A stretch of 34,030 nucleotides of DNA from Burkholderiales bacterium (GTDB lineage: Bacteria; Pseudomonadota; Gammaproteobacteria; Burkholderiales; Burkholderiaceae_C): assembly GCA_947453585.1 (NCBI GenBank), contig CANGHQ010000001.1, positions 1 to 34,030 on the forward strand. Direction: 5' to 3'. How positions within the stretch are numbered: position 1 is the stretch's first letter; each line of letters starts with the position of its first letter. A model generated the notes under the pieces. It was not told the DNA's origin. It worked only from the letters and a program-made list of their open reading frames with translations, and did not search any database. Shown piece by piece: positions 24,060 through 32,624 of the stretch. The position numbers and the translations under genes were made by a program.

Positions 24060-24755
24060 ATGCCAAATTCCGCACTCAAGATTCTGGTTGTTGAAGACAA
24101 CGACGAGTTGCGCGAGGCGACGCTCGAATTCCTGCAAAGCGAAGGCCACTATGTGCGTGGCGTGCCCATGGCCGAAGACATCAATGATGTCACCGGCGGA
24201 TTCGTGCCCGACATCTACGTCATCGACCTCAACCTGCCCGACGAGGACGGCCTGAGCCTGACCCGACGGCTGCGCCAGACGCAACCTGCGGCAGGCATCG
24301 TGATCGCCACAGCGCGGGCCCAGATTGGCGACCGGGTGATCGGCTATGAAAGTGGTGCCGACCTTTACCTGACCAAACCCGTGCACCCACGTGAAATGAT
24401 GGCGGGCATCGCGGCTTTGGGCAACCGGCTGCAGTCCAAGACCGACACTTCCAAAGAACAGCTACAAGTGCACACCGCCAGACTGGAGCTGCGCGGCCCG
24501 CTGGGCAGTACCGACCTGACGGCAGGCGAGATGGCCATCCTGAGCGCCCTGGCCCTGGCCCCCGGCCAAACCCTGGAGCGCTGGCAACTGATGAGCATCC
24601 TGAGTAAGCGCGAAGAGTCCCCGTCCACCTCCGCCCTGGAAATGCGCATTGCGCGCCTGCGCAAAAAACTCACCAGCGTGGGCGCCGAGCCGCCCAGCAT
24701 CAAATCCCTGCACAAGGTAGGCTACACCTTGCGCTGCGCGGTGGTGCTGGTTTAG
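24060..24755 (+). CDS. OmpR-family response regulator
   Basis: 231 residues from the chosen ATG. The receiver domain has acidic pocket Glu12/Asp13, phospho-acceptor Asp56 in 'VIDLNLPDEDG', Thr84 and Lys106 in 'YLTKPVHP'. The C-terminal OmpR/PhoB winged helix (about 140-230) contains 'LTAGEMAILSALALAPGQTLERWQL' and 'EMRIARLRKKL'. It lies 96 bp after the frameshifted kinase in the same direction, so the two form a cognate pair. An in-frame ATG at 24021 would add 13 residues, but the receiver fold begins directly after 24060; neither has a strong ribosome-binding site. Targets are unknown; the glycosyltransferase and autotransporter genes downstream are candidates by position. Confidence 0.9.
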   Translation: MPNSALKILVVEDNDELREATLEFLQSEGHYVRGVPMAEDINDVTGGFVPDIYVIDLNLPDEDGLSLTRRLRQTQPAAGIVIATARAQIGDRVIGYESGADLYLTKPVHPREMMAGIAALGNRLQSKTDTSKEQLQVHTARLELRGPLGSTDLTAGEMAILSALALAPGQTLERWQLMSILSKREESPSTSALEMRIARLRKKLTSVGAEPPSIKSLHKVGYTLRCAVVLV

Positions 24756-24838
24756 GCGGACATTTTTATTTCCCCCAAGGTCCATCGGCGGCCCTGACGC
24801 GCGCGCTTGCATCCCTTGTACCGGCACCGATTTACGCA

Positions 24839-25936
24839 ATGAACACCAGCACCCCACCCAGTATTTGCCTTTGCATGATCGTCAAGAACGAGGCCAAGGT
24901 CATCCAGCGCTGCCTCGACAGCGTGCGCTCGCTCATCAGCCACTGGATCATTGTGGACACCGGCTCCACCGACGGCACGCAAGACGTCATCCGCAACTAC
25001 CTGCGCGATATTCCCGGCACGCTGCACGAAAGCCCGTGGCAGGATTTCGCACACAACCGCTCCGAGGCTTTGCGCCTGGCCAGACCGCACGGCAGCTATT
25101 CGCTGGTGATTGACGCCGACGACCTGCTGGAGCTTGCCCCCGGCTTTGAAATGCCAGCGCTAACGTGTGACAGCTACTCGCTCAACATCTGCGACGGCAC
25201 CCAGCGCTACCCGCGCGTCCAGTTGGTCAACAACCGCTTTGGCTGGTATTACCGTGGCGTACTACACGAATTCATCACCTGCGACGCCAGCACCACCAGT
25301 GGGCACCTGGACATCAATATGCGGCGCCTGCACGACGGCGCACGGCGCAAAGACCCCTCCATCTTTTTGCGCGACGCCGAGATATTCGAAAAAGCACTGC
25401 AGGTGGAAAAAGACGCTTACCTCATCAGCCGTTACACCTTTTACCTGGCGCAAAGCTACCGCGACGCCCGCCAACCCGCCAAAGCGGTGGAGCACTACCT
25501 GAACCGGGCCAAGCTCGGCGGGTGGGCGCAAGAAGTTTTTTACAGTTATTACCAGGCCGCACGGCGCATGGAAGAGCTGGGCTACGCCGATGAAATGGTC
25601 TTGGGCACCTACCAGCTTGCCACCAATGCGCTACCCGAGCGTGTCGAAGCTGCGCACGCTGCCAGCAAGTTCTGCCGACTCAAAAAAATGTACCAGCGCG
25701 GATATGACATCGCCAAGGCCAGCCTGGGCAAACCGGTGCTTCCCGGCGCCTTGTTTGGCGAGCCCTGGGTGTATGAAACCGGACTGCTGGACGAATTTGC
25801 GGTCAACGCCTATTGGATTGGCAAACACGTGGAGTGTCTTGACGCCTGCCTGACGCTATTGGAGTCCGGAAAAATGGCCAGCGCTGAGTTGCCAAGAATA
25901 TTTGCCAACGCGCGCTACGCCTTGCGGCACCTTTGA
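24839..25936 (+). CDS. Family 2 glycosyltransferase with TPR-like C-terminal region
   Basis: 365 residues. The N-terminal GT-A domain has 'ICLCMIVKNEAKVIQRCLDSV' (about 9-29), 'IIVDTGSTDGTQDVI' (37-51) and the metal/nucleotide D-x-D at 92-94 in 'VIDADDLLEL'. The domain is short (to about residue 200). It is followed by helical repeats resembling TPRs: 'YTFYLAQSYRDARQPAKAVEHYLNRA', 'YSYYQAARRMEELGYADEMVLGTYQLA'. GT2-TPR proteins of this kind occur in surface-glycan and protein-glycosylation loci. It is soluble and cytosolic, with no membrane helix. It lies 84 bp after the response regulator and 152 bp before an AT-rich glycosyltransferase. Confidence 0.88.
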   Translation: MNTSTPPSICLCMIVKNEAKVIQRCLDSVRSLISHWIIVDTGSTDGTQDVIRNYLRDIPGTLHESPWQDFAHNRSEALRLARPHGSYSLVIDADDLLELAPGFEMPALTCDSYSLNICDGTQRYPRVQLVNNRFGWYYRGVLHEFITCDASTTSGHLDINMRRLHDGARRKDPSIFLRDAEIFEKALQVEKDAYLISRYTFYLAQSYRDARQPAKAVEHYLNRAKLGGWAQEVFYSYYQAARRMEELGYADEMVLGTYQLATNALPERVEAAHAASKFCRLKKMYQRGYDIAKASLGKPVLPGALFGEPWVYETGLLDEFAVNAYWIGKHVECLDACLTLLESGKMASAELPRIFANARYALRHL

Positions 25937-26088
25937 TGCGCTGCAGCGCCACGCAAGGGCGACCAGCAAGCCACGTCTTGCCAGTCAACGCCAAACAACT
26001 TAGTTTTTATACCGTCGCTTTAGGGTTAGAGGTTCGCTAAGTCGGCGCAAAAATCTCCTCACAAACTGCCCCTTGTGTCAGCTCGCAA

Positions 26089-26949
26089 ATGGAGCCGATC
26101 CTGATCATTATGGAAAAATTCAATATTTGCATTGTCCGCCCGCCAGCATACAGATGGTCCTCAGTCTTCTTTGAGTTGGCTGAGCTGATTGCTTTTTCTT
26201 TGCAAGACAATGGATATTTAACCCAAGTTACCGAAAACCATTTGGCACCAACAGGGATGAATTTGATTATCGGCTGCCATCTTATGGATGTCTCTGTCAC
26301 ACCGCAAATCCCCTCGGACACCATAATCTTAAATACCGAACAGCTTGGCGTCGGATTAGATATATGGAATCAACGTATTCTTCATTTTGTGCAAAGATTC
26401 GCCTCATGGGATTATTCCGCAGACAATATCGTGAAGTTTAAAAAACTTGGTATTGCAGAGCCAAAATGGCTTAAATTTGGATATCACCCGAAACTCAACA
26501 GGATTACTAGCACTACAGACAAAGATATTGATGTGCTATTTTATGGAAATCTAAACGAACCGCGACTTCAGATTCTTAATGAAATCGAGCGCCGCGGCGC
26601 AAGGGTGGCCAAACTATTTGGCGTGTTTGGCACCGAAAGAGATGCGTATATTGCCAGGTCCAAATTGGTGTTGAATCTTCACCAACATCAGACCAAGGTG
26701 TTTGAGATTGTTCGCGTTCATTATCTGATGAACAATTCAAAAGCAATAGTGAGCCAGTGCGACGCCGATACAAAAATAGACCCCAATTACATGGATGGTT
26801 TATTGCTGGCTGATTACGACAGCCTCGTGGACAAATGCCTGGCCGCCATCGAATCTGCGCCATTGCTACAGGCCTGCGAGCAGCGGTCCCTGGCGACACT
26901 CAAGCAGTTTGACGCCGTCAGCATCATCGGCGAGATGGTCGCGGCGTAG
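26089..26949 (+). CDS. GT-B-like glycosyltransferase (CgeB/GT1-like), AT-rich
   Basis: 286 residues if begun at 26089; an ATG at 26110 ('MEKFNICIVRPP') is the more natural first strand, and neither has a clear ribosome-binding site. The C-terminal half has the pattern of CgeB-like GT-B enzymes: 'DVLFYGNLNEPRLQILNEIERRG' then 'ARSKLVLNLHQHQTKVFEIVRVHYLMNNSKAIVSQ', where the F-E-x-x-R segment normally contacts the nucleotide sugar. The base composition is clearly different: 60-base lines at 26221 and 26341 are 45% and 38% G+C, against 65% in a line of the preceding gene. The last 140 bases return to local composition. This suggests acquisition by transfer. No signal peptide. The acceptor is unknown; the adjacent autotransporter is a candidate. 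Confidence 0.65.
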   Translation: MEPILIIMEKFNICIVRPPAYRWSSVFFELAELIAFSLQDNGYLTQVTENHLAPTGMNLIIGCHLMDVSVTPQIPSDTIILNTEQLGVGLDIWNQRILHFVQRFASWDYSADNIVKFKKLGIAEPKWLKFGYHPKLNRITSTTDKDIDVLFYGNLNEPRLQILNEIERRGARVAKLFGVFGTERDAYIARSKLVLNLHQHQTKVFEIVRVHYLMNNSKAIVSQCDADTKIDPNYMDGLLLADYDSLVDKCLAAIESAPLLQACEQRSLATLKQFDAVSIIGEMVAA

Positions 26950-27088
26950 CGCGGCCCGGCCCTTCAATCCCGGCGTGCATCCGCATGCCGCTGAAGTGCT
27001 TGCGCGCGTGCGCCTTCCACCCCCCCGCGCTCGAACGCGCCACTTTGGCGCCACAGCAGAGCCACAGCTCCGGCAGCACGTTGCAAGC

Positions 27089-27107
27089 GGGGGAACAACC
27101 CCCTTTT
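27089..27107 (+). terminator. Possible weak intrinsic terminator
   Basis: GGGGG-AACAA-CCCCC followed by TTTT, 140 bp after the AT-rich glycosyltransferase gene. The stem is only 5 bp but pure G-C. It could separate that gene from the autotransporter transcript. Confidence 0.4.
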
Positions 27108-27119
27108 CACCGTTAGCTC

Positions 27120-27147
27120 TTGTTAGGTTTTTCCATTTTGGTATTCA
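27120..27147 (+). promoter_or_regulatory. Candidate sigma-70 promoter of the autotransporter gene
   Basis: TTGTTA (27120-27125) and TATTCA (27142-27147) are separated by 16 bp in an AT-rich stretch about 105 bp before the GTG start. Match to consensus is moderate at both hexamers. Confidence 0.4.
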
Positions 27148-27253
27148 AAAATCACGCGTCCAAAAGTCCGTTCTGCGGCGCTTAAGCACGCTTTTTTGTG
27201 AGTGTGCGAAGCCGTCCAAAGAGCGGCAAATGATTTAACCCACTGGAGCTCAC

Positions 27254-30200
27254 GTGAACACATCTGTGCAAAAAACTGCGAAATCTCAATCCAATGGCAG
27301 CTTCAAGCTGTCCGCCCTGGCGCTTGCCATCAGCGCAGCCACCATGGGCCTGTCCGTCCAAAACGTCCACGCCACGGCTTACACCAACAGCGGAGCGCTG
27401 GTCGGCGTGGCCGGCACGGATACCGCTGCAGACGCCGTGGCAAGTGACGCTGGCGCAAATGGCGCAACAGGCAGTTCCGGCACTAACGGCGCTGCAGGCC
27501 CCGATGCTACTGCTGCGGGTACACCGGGCACTTCTATCGAAGCTGGCACCGATGCTTCCTCTGCGGGGGATGGGACCGCAGGCGCCACAGGGGGCACGGG
27601 GGCAACCGCGGGCACAACCGGAACGGATGGTTTAAGCGCTACTGGCGAGTCTGGCACGGGTGGCGTAGGCTACGTCACATTCCTCCTGCCCGGTGACAAG
27701 TTCACCAATACCGCCTCCATCACAGGTGGCGTAGGCGGTGCTGGTGCTGTTGGTGGCACTGGTGGCGCGGGCGGCGCGGGTGGCGCGGGTAGTGCTGCTG
27801 GTTTTGGTGGCGCAGGTGGCGCAGGTGGAACAGGCGGCGCAGGTGGAACAGGCGCAGCAGGCGCAGATGGGGTCAGTGCTGGCGACGCTGGTGCCACAGG
27901 TTCAACCGGCTACGCGGGTGGCGCTAGCAGCGCGGGTGGAGCCGGCGCAGATGGCGCCACAGGCGGTGCAGGCGCCAACGGCGCCAACGGCGGAACGGGG
28001 GGCACAGGAACGTTTGGGGCCACCGGCAGTGATGCCGTCGTGGGCTTTGGGTATGTGCTTCACAACAGTGGCACTATCAAAGGTGGCGCTGGCGGCGCTG
28101 GCGGCGCTGGAGCAGTCGGTGGCGCCGGTGGCGCTGCTGGTGCTGGAGCAGCTGGCGGCGACGGTGGCTTCGGTGGCGCTGGCGGCTTAGGTGGCATCGG
28201 CGCGGCCGGTGGTGCCGGTGGTGCCGGCGTTGCAGGCGAATCGGGTACAGGTGGTGCCGGTGGCGCCGGTGCCGTGGGCGGCGTCGGCGGCTACGGCAGC
28301 AACGGCGGCACGGGTGGCAATGGTGCCAACGGTGGTATCGGCGCCGTTGGCGGCAACAGCACCGGCGGCTTGGGTGGCACGGGCGGAGTCGGTGGTAACG
28401 CCGTCAACCTGATGTATTCGTTTGGCAGTGGCGATATCGTCATCAACTCCATCAGCACCAGCACCGTGGTTAACACAAGCTCCATCACAGGTGGAGCGGG
28501 TGGCGCTGGCGGCGTGGGCGGCGTGGGCGGCGTGGGCGGCGTGGGCGGCATAGGTGGCGCCGGTGGCGCTGGCGGTGCAGCCGGTAACGGCGGAGACGGC
28601 GGCGCGGGCGGTTACGGTGGCGACGCCGGCGCGGGCGGCGCGGGCGGCACGGGCGGCACAGGCTTCGATGGTGGCGCTGGTGGCGATGGCGGCGTGGCCG
28701 GCAACGGTGGCAATGGCGGCGCTGGTGGCAATGCCGGTCTCGCTGGCAGTGGGGCCAACGGCGGTGCTGGCGGTAACAGTGTCGGCGGGGCGGGCGCGCA
28801 AGGTGCGGTCGGTGGCATTGGTATTGTGGGCATGAACTTCACGGTGCAAAACCGCGCTGGCGCAACCATCACCGGTGGTGTGGGTGGCGTTGGTGGCGCA
28901 GGCGGCGCCGGTGGCACTGGAGGCGTCGGCGGTGCCGGCGGTGACGGTGGCATTGGCGGTTTTGGTGGCAATGGTGCTAACGGCGGCAACGCAGGTGCAA
29001 CTGGCGCTTACGGTTTAGGCGGCGATAGCGGCGGCACGGGTGGAACTGGCGGAGCCAATGGCGCACTCCAAAGCACCTCAGGCGTCGGTGGTTCCGGCGG
29101 CATTGGTGGCTTGGGCAGTACCGGCGGCAGCGGCGGCAACGGTGGCTTTGGTGGCAATAGCACCGGCGGCGCTGGTGGAGCAGGCGGAAAGGGCGGCGCA
29201 GCCATTTACGGCTTTAGCGCCACCGTGATCAACAGCGGCACCATTGTTGGCGGTGCCGGTGGCTTGGGTGGCGCAGGCGGCTTGGGCGGCGCGGGCGGCT
29301 CTGGTGGTGCCGGTGGATATGGCGGTGTTGACGGACAGGCCGGTAACGACGGCAGCGCTGGAACCAACATCGCACCCTCGTCTGTAACCGGCGGTTTGGC
29401 TGGGCTGGCAGGTGCTGATGGCGCCAGTGTGGCTGGAGCAGCGGGCCTGCAAGGTGACGGCGGTGCAGCGATTGGCCTGCCTTTCGGTGCCAACCGCATT
29501 ACCAACGACGCCACTGGCGTGATCCGCGGCGGCGCAGGCCTCAACGGCGGCTCGGGTGTTGAACTCGGTTTGTCGCTTAGCGGCTTGAGCGGCGATTTCA
29601 GCTCGGCACTCATGGCTGTTCTGGCGGTTGGCAAGGCGACGGCCACCATCACCAACAACGGATCGATCGTTGGTGGGGCGGGAACCGTCAACGGCGGCGC
29701 CGGTATCTACCTGATGTCGGGTGCGACCGCATCGATCACCAACAACGGTGTGATCGACGGCGGCGCCGGCGGCACGTCGTATGGCATCGTCAACGAAGGC
29801 TACATTACCGACCTGACCAACGCACAGGGCGGATCGGCCTCGCACGCGCTGACCCTGTCGGGCCGTCTGCCAGATACCTACACCACGGTGCTGGGCTCTC
29901 AAGCAAGCTACGGCCAGCTGGCCGTCTCTAATGCAGACGTGAACCGCATGACGGTTGAAGTGACCAATACGCAAGGCACCGCACTGGCAACCCAAAAGTT
30001 CCGCAATGTGGTGACTGGTGTGGAGTCGGAGCAGGTGGTCAACCAAGGTCCAGCACATGCCTTTACCCTCGCCAACGGCGTGGTGGCGATGCTGGGTACC
30101 CCAGGCGACAACAACTGGGATCTGCGCGTCCTGAACTTCGGCACCGATATGGCTGCGCCCCAGCGCACCACGCTGGAGCAACGCAACTATGGCGTGCGCT

Positions 30201-31033
30201 ACGCGCTGAGCTACAACTGCGACAACTTTGGTGAAAACGGCGTCTGTGTTTCGTTCCAGGCCAGCAACACCAACAGCTTCCAGCAAGGCCAAACCGCTGG
30301 TGTGCTGATTGGTGCCAAGCGCGTGAACGACAACGTGCAGGTTGGTGTCTTCCGCGAGGCAGGTGGATCTTCGAGCAGCGGCATTGACGTCGGTAGCGTC
30401 CAACCGCTGACGGGTGTGTTCTTCAACTACGCATCCAATGCAAATGGCACTGGCCCACAAGGCCGCGTGGTCTACGCTTCGCAAACCAGCAAAGCCACCA
30501 TCACACGCGCCAACATTCTGGGCACCGCAAGCTCGGTGACTGGCAAGGCCGATGTGGACGCCACCGGTAGCGAAGTCAAGTTGGGCTGGGGTATTGGCTT
30601 GTCGGCCAACCATGTGTTGACACCGTTCCTGGCTTACACCAGCAACAAGGCAGCGCGTCTGGCTTACAGCGAAGGCAACGCCACCGGAGTGGACGCACCG
30701 TTTAGCTACTCGGAGTACTCGTTGACCCGTTCGGCTGCCACCGCAGGTGTGGGCATGAAGGGTCTCGTGAACGAGGCGCTGAGCTACAACGTGAGCGTTG
30801 GTGCTGAGCAGTCAAGCGCAAGCGCGACTGACTTTGGTCTGACGGGTGCTTTCGGCAAGGCCACGTACAGCGCCACCAGCCCCGCCAACGGCATGGGCTA
30901 CAACGCATCGGCTGGTGTGAGCTACAAGGTCAGCGACAAGGTGTCGGTGCACGTCAACGCCAGCGTCCTGAAGCTCGATACCAACACCGACGCGGTGAAC
31001 TACGTGTCTACCGGACTGCGCATCGGCTTCTAA
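27254..31033 (+). CDS. Glycine-rich (GGX-repeat) type Va autotransporter
   Basis: 1259 residues. A long signal peptide ends near 'VQNVHA' (residue 40). The passenger has beta-helix-like coils of form 'xITNxGxIxGG' at about residues 150, 270, 405, 530, 658, 750, 798 and 828. Between the first five lie blocks of roughly 90-130 residues made almost only of Gly-Gly-X triplets (X = Ala, Val, Thr, Asn, Asp). The last coils are an ordinary 30 residues apart. Then comes a stretch usual for beta-proteobacterial autotransporters ('ALTLSGRLPDTYTTVLGSQASYGQL') and a C-terminal beta-barrel of about 285 residues ending in 'GLRIGF'. The protein should be secreted through its own barrel and displayed on the cell surface. 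The GTG start has CTGGAG six bases upstream. Two glycosyltransferase genes precede it in the same direction. Function is unknown; adhesion or matrix is the usual role. Confidence 0.9.
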   Translation: MNTSVQKTAKSQSNGSFKLSALALAISAATMGLSVQNVHATAYTNSGALVGVAGTDTAADAVASDAGANGATGSSGTNGAAGPDATAAGTPGTSIEAGTDASSAGDGTAGATGGTGATAGTTGTDGLSATGESGTGGVGYVTFLLPGDKFTNTASITGGVGGAGAVGGTGGAGGAGGAGSAAGFGGAGGAGGTGGAGGTGAAGADGVSAGDAGATGSTGYAGGASSAGGAGADGATGGAGANGANGGTGGTGTFGATGSDAVVGFGYVLHNSGTIKGGAGGAGGAGAVGGAGGAAGAGAAGGDGGFGGAGGLGGIGAAGGAGGAGVAGESGTGGAGGAGAVGGVGGYGSNGGTGGNGANGGIGAVGGNSTGGLGGTGGVGGNAVNLMYSFGSGDIVINSISTSTVVNTSSITGGAGGAGGVGGVGGVGGVGGIGGAGGAGGAAGNGGDGGAGGYGGDAGAGGAGGTGGTGFDGGAGGDGGVAGNGGNGGAGGNAGLAGSGANGGAGGNSVGGAGAQGAVGGIGIVGMNFTVQNRAGATITGGVGGVGGAGGAGGTGGVGGAGGDGGIGGFGGNGANGGNAGATGAYGLGGDSGGTGGTGGANGALQSTSGVGGSGGIGGLGSTGGSGGNGGFGGNSTGGAGGAGGKGGAAIYGFSATVINSGTIVGGAGGLGGAGGLGGAGGSGGAGGYGGVDGQAGNDGSAGTNIAPSSVTGGLAGLAGADGASVAGAAGLQGDGGAAIGLPFGANRITNDATGVIRGGAGLNGGSGVELGLSLSGLSGDFSSALMAVLAVGKATATITNNGSIVGGAGTVNGGAGIYLMSGATASITNNGVIDGGAGGTSYGIVNEGYITDLTNAQGGSASHALTLSGRLPDTYTTVLGSQASYGQLAVSNADVNRMTVEVTNTQGTALATQKFRNVVTGVESEQVVNQGPAHAFTLANGVVAMLGTPGDNNWDLRVLNFGTDMAAPQRTTLEQRNYGVRYALSYNCDNFGENGVCVSFQASNTNSFQQGQTAGVLIGAKRVNDNVQVGVFREAGGSSSSGIDVGSVQPLTGVFFNYASNANGTGPQGRVVYASQTSKATITRANILGTASSVTGKADVDATGSEVKLGWGIGLSANHVLTPFLAYTSNKAARLAYSEGNATGVDAPFSYSEYSLTRSAATAGVGMKGLVNEALSYNVSVGAEQSSASATDFGLTGAFGKATYSATSPANGMGYNASAGVSYKVSDKVSVHVNASVLKLDTNTDAVNYVSTGLRIGF
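28511..28546 (+). repeat. Four perfect 9-bp tandem copies (GGCGTGGGC) in the autotransporter gene
   Basis: In-frame tandem copies encode Gly-Val-Gly repeated four times. Because the unit is a multiple of three, slippage would change passenger length without breaking the frame. Confidence 0.8.
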
Positions 31034-31146
31034 ACCGATGGAGTCCGCGCGCTTGGAAAGCCCGTGCACCCAGCCCAGGCGGATTCAATCGAGAGAAGTT
31101 GTGGCTTGCCCTTGCACGCCAAGTTGGATGCAAGTGGCTCGGAACA

Positions 31147-31169
31147 GGGCCCAGCCTTGAGGCAGGCCC
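31147..31169. terminator. Hairpin between convergent autotransporter and efflux genes
   Basis: GGGCC (31147-31151) pairs with GGCCC (31165-31169), with CCT/AGG pairing inside. No T-run follows on either strand, so it is at best a weak bidirectional terminator. The rest of the 154-bp gap shows nothing recognisable. Confidence 0.3.
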
Positions 31170-31187
31170 AAGACTAGAAAGTCGCCT

Positions 31188-32624
31188 TTATGGCGCCTCT
31201 GCCCCGCCCCCCAGCACCTTGTACAGCGTCACTTGGCTTTGCAGCGCGGCCAGTTGCACGTTGATGAGCGCTTGCTGGCTGGCAAAAGCGGTGCGTTGGG
31301 CGTCAAGCCAATCCAGTTGGCTGGCCGCACCGTTATCCAGGCGCAAACGTGTAAGCGTCAGGCGCTCGTTGTCGGCCTGGGCCAGGGCGGTTTGCGCTTG
31401 CAACTGGCGCTCCCAGCTACTGCGCGCAGCCAGAGCGTCGGCCACTTCGCGGAACGCGTTTTGCACCACTTTTTCGTACTGCGCCACGGCGATGTCAAAG
31501 CCCACCTTGGCAGACGCCAAATTGGCCTCGTTGCGCCCGCCGTCAAAAAGGGGCAGCAGCAACTGGGGCACAAAGGTGTAGCTCCAGGAGCCGTCTTTGA
31601 ACAGCGAACCCAGCTCGCTGCTGGCGCTGCCGGCGCTGGCCGTGAGCGCAATGCGCGGAAAGAACGCGGCGCGCGCAGCGCCAATATTGGCGTTGGCCGC
31701 AGCGAGCTGCTGCTCGGCCTGGCGAATGTCGGCGCGGCGCGTGAGCAGCTCGGACGGCAAACCGGCGGGCAGCGCGGGCAGGCTGACGGCTGGCGCATCA
31801 GCACCCAAGAGCGCGGTTTGCGCCGCAGAAAGCGGCTGGCCCAGCAGCAGCACCAGGGCGTTTTCGTCTTGGGCGCGCTGGCGCTGCAATTGCGCCAGGC
31901 TCACCCGGGCGCCTTGCACCAGCGATTGCGCCAGGCGCACATCCAGCTCGGACGAGGCGCCATGCTCCAGGCGCAGCGCCACCAGTTGCAAAGACGCCTC
32001 GCGCGAGGCCAGCGTGTCTTGCGCCAGGCGCAGCGAGCGTTCGTCAGCGCCCAGGCCCATCCAGGCCTGTGCCACGGTGGCAATCAGGCTGATCTGCGCG
32101 GTGCGCTGCGCTTCTTCTGACGCCAGGTACTGCGCCAGCGCCTGCTCTTTGAGGCTGGCCACGCGGCCAAAAAAGTCCAGCTCGTAGCTGCTGACCAAAA
32201 GGCCGCCGGTAAAGGTGGTGGCCATATTGCCCGCGGTGTTGGGCGCGCGGTTCAGGCCCAGCCCGGCGTTGAGCGTGGGCAACTGGTCGGCGCTGCGCAG
32301 GCCAAGTTGGGCGCGGGCCTGCGCAATATTGAGCGCCGCCACCCGCAAGTCGCGGTTGTGTTCCAGCGCCTGGGCGATCAGGGCTTGTAGCGCCGGGTCG
32401 ATAAAAAACGTGCGCCAGGGCAGCAAGTCGCCTGCCGCCGCGGTCTCGGGCGCCTGGGCGCTGGCGGGCCACTGCGGCGCAATGGGCGCGGCCGGGCGCT
32501 TGAACAAGTTGGGCGTGCTGCAGGCCGACAAGGCCAGGGCGCCAACCATTGCAGATGCCAAGAGGCTCAGGCGCAGGCCGCGCTGCGCGGCGGTGTGCAT
32601 GCCGGTGTGTGGGTGTTTATTCAT
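31188..32624 (-). CDS. NodT-family RND efflux outer-membrane lipoprotein
   Basis: 478 residues of the TolC/OprM/NodT outer-membrane factor family. The signal peptide ends in the lipobox 'LSAC' with lipid-modified Cys35. Two OEP repeats follow: 'LIAQALEHNRDLRVAALNIAQARAQLG' and 'LTRRADIRQAEQQLAAANANIGAARAAFFPRI', the latter being the classic NodT signature. It forms the trimeric duct for the RND pump encoded just upstream. The ATG at 32624 overlaps the pump gene's stop by eight bases. An open extension to 32666 lies within the pump gene and is not needed. Confidence 0.93.
   Translation of the reverse strand: MNKHPHTGMHTAAQRGLRLSLLASAMVGALALSACSTPNLFKRPAAPIAPQWPASAQAPETAAAGDLLPWRTFFIDPALQALIAQALEHNRDLRVAALNIAQARAQLGLRSADQLPTLNAGLGLNRAPNTAGNMATTFTGGLLVSSYELDFFGRVASLKEQALAQYLASEEAQRTAQISLIATVAQAWMGLGADERSLRLAQDTLASREASLQLVALRLEHGASSELDVRLAQSLVQGARVSLAQLQRQRAQDENALVLLLGQPLSAAQTALLGADAPAVSLPALPAGLPSELLTRRADIRQAEQQLAAANANIGAARAAFFPRIALTASAGSASSELGSLFKDGSWSYTFVPQLLLPLFDGGRNEANLASAKVGFDIAVAQYEKVVQNAFREVADALAARSSWERQLQAQTALAQADNERLTLTRLRLDNGAASQLDWLDAQRTAFASQQALINVQLAALQSQVTLYKVLGGGAEAP

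Larger units (their letters stand above)
26950..27253. other. Intergenic region before the autotransporter gene
   Basis: 304 bp without a gene. The first 130 bases are GC-rich without obvious structure, followed by a small hairpin with T-run (27089-27107), then an AT-rich stretch with a candidate promoter (27120-27147). The leader ends with CTGGAGCTCAC before the GTG start. GCACGC..GTGAGTGTGC near 27186-27208 gives a weak inverted repeat. Confidence 0.5.

Noticed and set aside
27720..29470. CRISPR-like or satellite DNA array
   Set aside because: The repetition is at codon level (Gly-Gly-X) inside one long reading frame, with no fixed repeat and spacer lengths.
29078..30613. 511-residue open frame on the minus strand across the autotransporter
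   Set aside because: It is a shadow of the Gly-rich repeat and the barrel. The translation is low-complexity and has no domain.
27254..31033. Mycobacterial-type PE_PGRS protein
   Set aside because: The GGA/GGX composition is similar, but there is no PE domain, and the protein has a Gram-negative signal peptide and a C-terminal autotransporter barrel.
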